DNA of 64,000 bases from Amblyomma americanum. Its lineage: Eukaryota > Arthropoda > Arachnida > Ixodida > Ixodidae. The DNA lies in the NCBI RefSeq assembly GCF_052857255.1, contig NC_135505.1:52303507-52367506 (forward strand), written 5' to 3'. Below the pieces are notes generated by a model that saw only the letters and a program-made list of their open reading frames with translations, was not told the origin of the DNA and did not search any database. Below are positions 60,600 through 64,000 of this stretch, one piece after another. The position numbers were made by a program, and so were the translations under genes. Each line of letters begins with the position of its first letter. Within the stretch, counting starts at the first letter, position 1.

Positions 60600-62617
60600 G
60601 TGCTTTTTCTTCTCGCGGCGAGCAAGTCCGGCTACCCTTTCGCCCTGCGCGCTTCCTGGAAAACTACCGAAAGTGAAGGACCCATCCTTCTTCTCAACTG
60701 CGCATTCTGAAAATTCCTGCATGCGTGGTTTCTATTGCACGATCCCTGCGCTCCCATGCGCCGAGTGTCGTGCAAAATAGCGCCTTCTGATCTTTCGTGC
60801 CATTTTGTTTTATTCCTTACCGACTTTCTGTCAGGTCGGGGTGGTCTGCGTCTTCCCGCAAGCCCCGCTGCAAAACCTCGCCCCTGTTTGGCTTGCAAGA
60901 TACGGTCTTCCTTTCCTGTTACTGCGGTGAGGTTTAGAGCAATCCGCGCATTTCAACTGAGCCGTAACCGCAAACTTACGAGGTTCAATGCGGGAGGGCT
61001 TTGCTTTCTCTTCTGTCGCATTCATATATGTGGTAACGTTAGCACCTGCCTGCGCACCTGAATTTAGGTCCTAAAATTTCAGCCGTTTCGTTTTGGTCCT
61101 TGCCCTTTTCCTTTTTTTCCGCCAAGACTATTCTGCGCTCTTCACCTGATCGCAAATAGCTTCCTCTAGTTTTTCAGACGTACCACGGAAACCTTCATCT
61201 GATTCAAAGCTGGCCTCCTTGCCTTCGCAGCAGTGTCAGCTCCACACAGCTGACCGATGGACCTTCAGTGTCCCCCTAGTTGGGCAGTTAACTTCCCCGA
61301 AGCTAGTCCTCTGCCGCCTGCTTATCACCCTCAGTGCTTTCCTCAGAAACGCACAGGTCTTCTAGAATGCAGCTCTCGTGCTCTGCCTCAGTACGGCTTT
61401 CAATGCTCCGTTTTAACCCGACTGCAGCTCCACACTCTCCATAAGGCAGCTTCGCTGAGGTAGACGCAACTCTGGCTATTCACTGACGCCACAGTGACGC
61501 CTCAGCTCGTAGTTGCCGCGATTCATGATCTTTAAATGGCTCCCCTTCGTTTCTCTTTTAAAACCACAACCTTTGGGGAAATTGTCCCTTTTCCACCAGT
61601 GCCGGTTAGTCGCCGTTAGAGGCCCCTTCCAGCGTCCTCGCGCTTAGCCAACTCGGAGACGGTTTCTTTTTTCACTGCATAGCCTGTCTTCGGAGCTCTC
61701 TCCATTTTTTAAACCGTCCGTGCCGGTTAGACTTATTTCCTCTGCCCTTAATCGCAGATTTGCGACTAACTGGGCGACTGTCTGCTTAGATATTGTGGGA
61801 ACTCTCTCTTGGCTAGGCTTTGTCCGACGCCATTCGTGCCCTTTCCTCACAATTTCTGAACGAGCTGTCGCGGAGACGCACCTAGCTAACTCTGTGGCAG
61901 TCTCTCTGACATCTTTCTTTTGACTGCGCTTTGTCGTGTGCCCTCCATGCCGGTTATGCGCCATTTCACAAACCTCTCTTATGGCGTCACGTCTGTCCAA
62001 CATTGCGATGGATTGTAACGTTGAGGGCACTGTCTGTATATAGTCTCGCTCCTTGCTACTTCGTCCCCATTAAACCTGTTGAGCCTTGCGAGCCGTTTTT
62101 TCTCAGCCTCGAGTTTAAGCTCTTCTAGCTCCGCTGCTAGTTTCTTCATAGCCTCTTTCTGAGCTCTTTTACACTCCTGTTGCTCTGCTTTTGCCGAAGT
62201 TCCGCCTCCTTCATTCTGGACTACGCCTCGTCGAATTTAAAGTGCAAGCTCCAATTACTCTAGTTTCTTTTCTTCTTTTTCAGCTTCGCACCTGTGGCGT
62301 TCCTTCTCTTCTTCCCACTTACGATCAGTTTCGTTCCTAACTTTAGGTACTTTTTTCTTTTGGTCAGCTTTCTCTCTAGCCTTCAGAACCTCTTAATCGG
62401 CTTTCTCTGTAGCTTTTTTCTCCTGTACCAAATACCACGTGTCTACAAACTGATCGAAATTCTGGGCGTACTTATAAATGGTCTTTCATTGTTCAAGTTT
62501 TCTTAATTCGATCTCCAATTGTAGTAACAATTTCTCGCATAACAACAAAAAATCCGACTTCGGTAATTTCTATAGGTTCATAGTTTCTGCTTTTAAATAT
62601 TGGCTTTGCTCGCTCAT
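60600..62617 (-). pseudogene. gag-like remnant of the LTR element
   Basis: Begins MSEQSQYLKAETMNL and soon hits a stop. Later minus-strand frames give NETDRKWEEEKERHRCEAEK (about 62,320), KKLAAELEELKLEAEKKRLA (about 62,110), then RFNGDEVARSETIYRQCPQR (about 62,060), a coiled-coil pattern common in gag of arthropod Ty3/gypsy elements. Near 60,940 CADCSKPHRSN and ARFCSGACG hint at a metal-binding segment but do not match a standard CCHC knuckle. Heavily broken; the name rests on the coiled coil and the upstream leader. Confidence 0.45.
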
Positions 62618-62727
62618 GATGATTCTGAGCTCCACCGCTGTGCTACAAACACCCGAACAACCAAGGTTGAAATTGTTAACCCAGAATGCGAAGTCTGGAG
62701 GATCCAAAGCCTCAGATCACCCGGTCC

Positions 62728-62746
62728 ATCACACCGCTGCCAACCA
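62728..62746 (-). promoter_or_regulatory. primer-binding-like site, copy 2
   Basis: Minus strand TGGTTGGCAGCGGTGTGAT. It resembles TGG plus the complement of a tRNA-Leu 3' end (CCCACCGCUGCCA), with one extra T and one mismatch. Confidence 0.45.
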
Positions 62747-62805
62747 GTTGCTGGTGATGGGAGTCCAATCCAATCGCAGGCCACGAGTCTTGGGGATTGT
62801 GCTTC

Positions 62806-62822
62806 AATCCCACCGCTGCCAA
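62806..62822 (-). promoter_or_regulatory. primer-binding-like site, copy 1
   Basis: Minus strand TTGGCAGCGGTGGGATT, complementary over 15 or more bases to the 3' end of metazoan tRNA-Leu, but preceded by GA rather than the TGG expected for the CCA tail. It lies in a set of related segments of roughly 50-75 bp, also including GCCACCAGTGTCGGGGATTG at 62,861. Confidence 0.5.
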
Positions 62823-63124
62823 TCAACTGTTGGGGATGGGGCTTCAAGCCCTCTGCAAGCCACCAGTGTCGGGGATTGCGCTTCAACGCCACAGGTGCCT
62901 CCAGAGTTGGAGATAGAGGAGCCCTCGAGTAGTCTGACTCGTTCAGCCCCGTAGGTCCCGTATCCGATTGATGTTTTGAAGGACTCCGTTAAGGAGGGAA
63001 ACTGCACAGTAGGGTATATTTACATTTATACAAGCATGAAAATCAAAAGTAGGGATCTTTTCGAGCGGAGGATCTTAAGGCAGGATGAGAAGAGAGGATG
63101 ATTTTCACTGCACTTGCTGTCGAG

Positions 63125-63131
63125 TTTTATA
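63125..63131 (-). promoter_or_regulatory. TATA-like box in the LTR region
   Basis: Minus strand reads GGTATAAAACTCG, about 300 bp upstream of the first primer-binding-like site, a plausible LTR promoter position. Confidence 0.4.
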
Positions 63132-63424
63132 CCGTTCTTCGTCCCTAGATTCCCCAGGTTGAAGACACTCTCTCCAGGGTGGGAGTGGCCTGAAACTAAC
63201 TCACGCGCACAAACTCAAGCCATCGCACTTAGGGACACGCCGCCGTCTCGTGTCGAGCCTGGGAGAGAGAAGGATGCCGTTGGGTTCACGTCGACTGCGG
63301 AATGTGACGTTATATGAAGAGCGAAAGGTTCCCACGCGCTGCTGACGCCTGTTCCTTAGATGTCACCCGACGAGCTGGGTTAAATATATACACAAGGAAA
63401 ACAATATGAGAGGCTCGTTTGAAA

Positions 63425-64000
63425 CTTATGAAGGAAGCCATCAGTCACCGAAACCAAGGTGCAAAGGGGGGTAATTCTGATGCTTTCTTAAATATTTCTT
63501 ATTACTTCGATTAATCTGTGGCTTAAAAAATTACTTATAAAGCAGCAGAAGAAACAACCATGCCACTGGTGGGATCCGAACCGACGGCCTCTGAATATCG
63601 CGTCCGGTGGTCTATACCAACTGAGCAACGCCGACGGCTGTCCGATCTGCTGCTCTCATCGGTATTATTTTTATTGCATGTAAGCGAACCTTGAGAGTAT
63701 TCACAAACGCCACCCTCGTCCATAGCGGCGAGCGTAGCACGTCCTGCATTAAAGCGAATGTGACGTAGAACGTCATCTAACGGTGAGGGCGGAAATTGTG
63801 CGAGAGCCCTCTTATGCAACCTATGGCATCAATACTGCCAGAACCGAGACCCTCGTTAAGCTATTAGCAGACAAGGTAAACGAAATGAGGGGCTCGTTTG
63901 ACAAACATATGAACGAAGCCAACAGTCACCGAAACCAAGGTGCACAGGGGAAGAATTATGGTGTTTTCTTTAATTTTTTTATTACTTCGATTAATCTGTC
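63425..64000 (-). repeat. tRNA-derived SINE composite, tandem, reverse orientation
   Basis: Minus-strand relative of the 30.7-32.6 kb array: the same body (GACGTTCTACGTCAC, complement at 63,762), the same tRNA-like head and the same CGGTGACTG end. A second unit starts 476 bp on (GAAGCCAACAGTCACCG at 63,912 versus GAAGCCATCAGTCACCG at 63,436) and runs off the window. Confidence 0.82.
63562..63638 (-). pseudogene. tRNA-like SINE head, diverged copy
   Basis: Minus strand GCCGTCGGCGTTGCTCAGTTGG ... with B box GGTTCGGATCC. A box TTGCTCAGTTGG and T stem GTCGG/CCCAC are damaged. It belongs to a different subtype from the 31-32 kb copies. Confidence 0.72.

Larger units (their letters stand above)
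60330..63390 (-). mobile_element. Ty3/gypsy-like LTR retrotransposon, 5' part
   Basis: Minus-strand order: LTR-like promoter region (about 63,390-62,950) with a TATA-type box, a leader with tRNA-Leu-type primer-binding-like sites (62,822 and 62,746), an ATG at 62,617 and a long Glu/Lys-rich gag-like region down to about 60.6 kb. No protease, RT or integrase was seen, so either it continues in a form I cannot read or it is truncated. Family is inferred from layout, not from an RT domain. Confidence 0.5.

Noticed and set aside
62600..63007. Several overlapping frames of 67-158 codons
   Set aside because: They cross the repeated leader and LTR region of the gypsy-like element; composition follows the local repeats.

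Overview
The window looks like intergenic, repeat-dominated DNA from a large arthropod genome, most likely an ixodid tick. The evidence is indirect. There are no operons or dense genes. There are tens of kilobases of satellite, several Penelope-like elements (PLEs) with GIY-YIG endonuclease remnants, Jockey/I-type and CR1-type LINEs, PIF/Harbinger and pogo/Tigger DNA transposons, a Ty3/gypsy fragment and tandem tRNA-derived SINE units. I recognise no intact host gene. One 129-bp stretch at 23,042-23,170 looks like a possible host exon.

Layout. (1) 1-22,197: a tandem satellite of about 97 units of 227/228 bp, entering from outside the window. It shows higher-order repeats and ends in a (TA)n expansion. 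(2) 22,198-23,400: unassigned sequence with the candidate exon. (3) 23,400-30,675: three PLE copies, A on the minus strand and B and C on the plus strand, arranged partly head-to-head. (4) 30,683-32,730: tRNA-derived SINE units in a tandem array, then (TA)n. (5) 33,200-47,850: one nested transposon complex. A pogo/Tigger transposase on the plus strand is split by a Jockey/I-like LINE on the minus strand (34,304-46,153), flanked by the near-identical 10-bp sequences ACTAAAGGTG and ACTCAAGGTG. The LINE is itself interrupted by a PIF/Harbinger element (about 38.1-42.4 kb) and by another PLE (43,708-44,997), plus smaller fragments. (6) 49,715-about 55.6 kb: a second Jockey-like LINE on the minus strand, with ORF1 zinc knuckles and ORF2 endonuclease, reverse transcriptase, RNase H and C-terminal CCHC, all decayed. 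(7) 57,770-59,060: the 3' part of a CR1-like LINE, plus strand. (8) about 60.3-63.4 kb: the 5' part of a Ty3/gypsy-like element, minus strand, with tRNA-Leu-type primer-binding-like sites and a Glu/Lys-rich gag. (9) 63,425-64,000: the SINE composite again, in reverse orientation.

All transposon coding regions carry stops, frameshifts or lost catalytic residues, so the window is a fossil record rather than a working system. Four recognised catalytic aspartates in three of the elements read as asparagine. The most informative structures are the nested insertion with its target-site duplication, the nearly complete Harbinger element with a convergent spliced Myb-like partner, the inverted PLE arrangements and the satellite's layered homogenisation.
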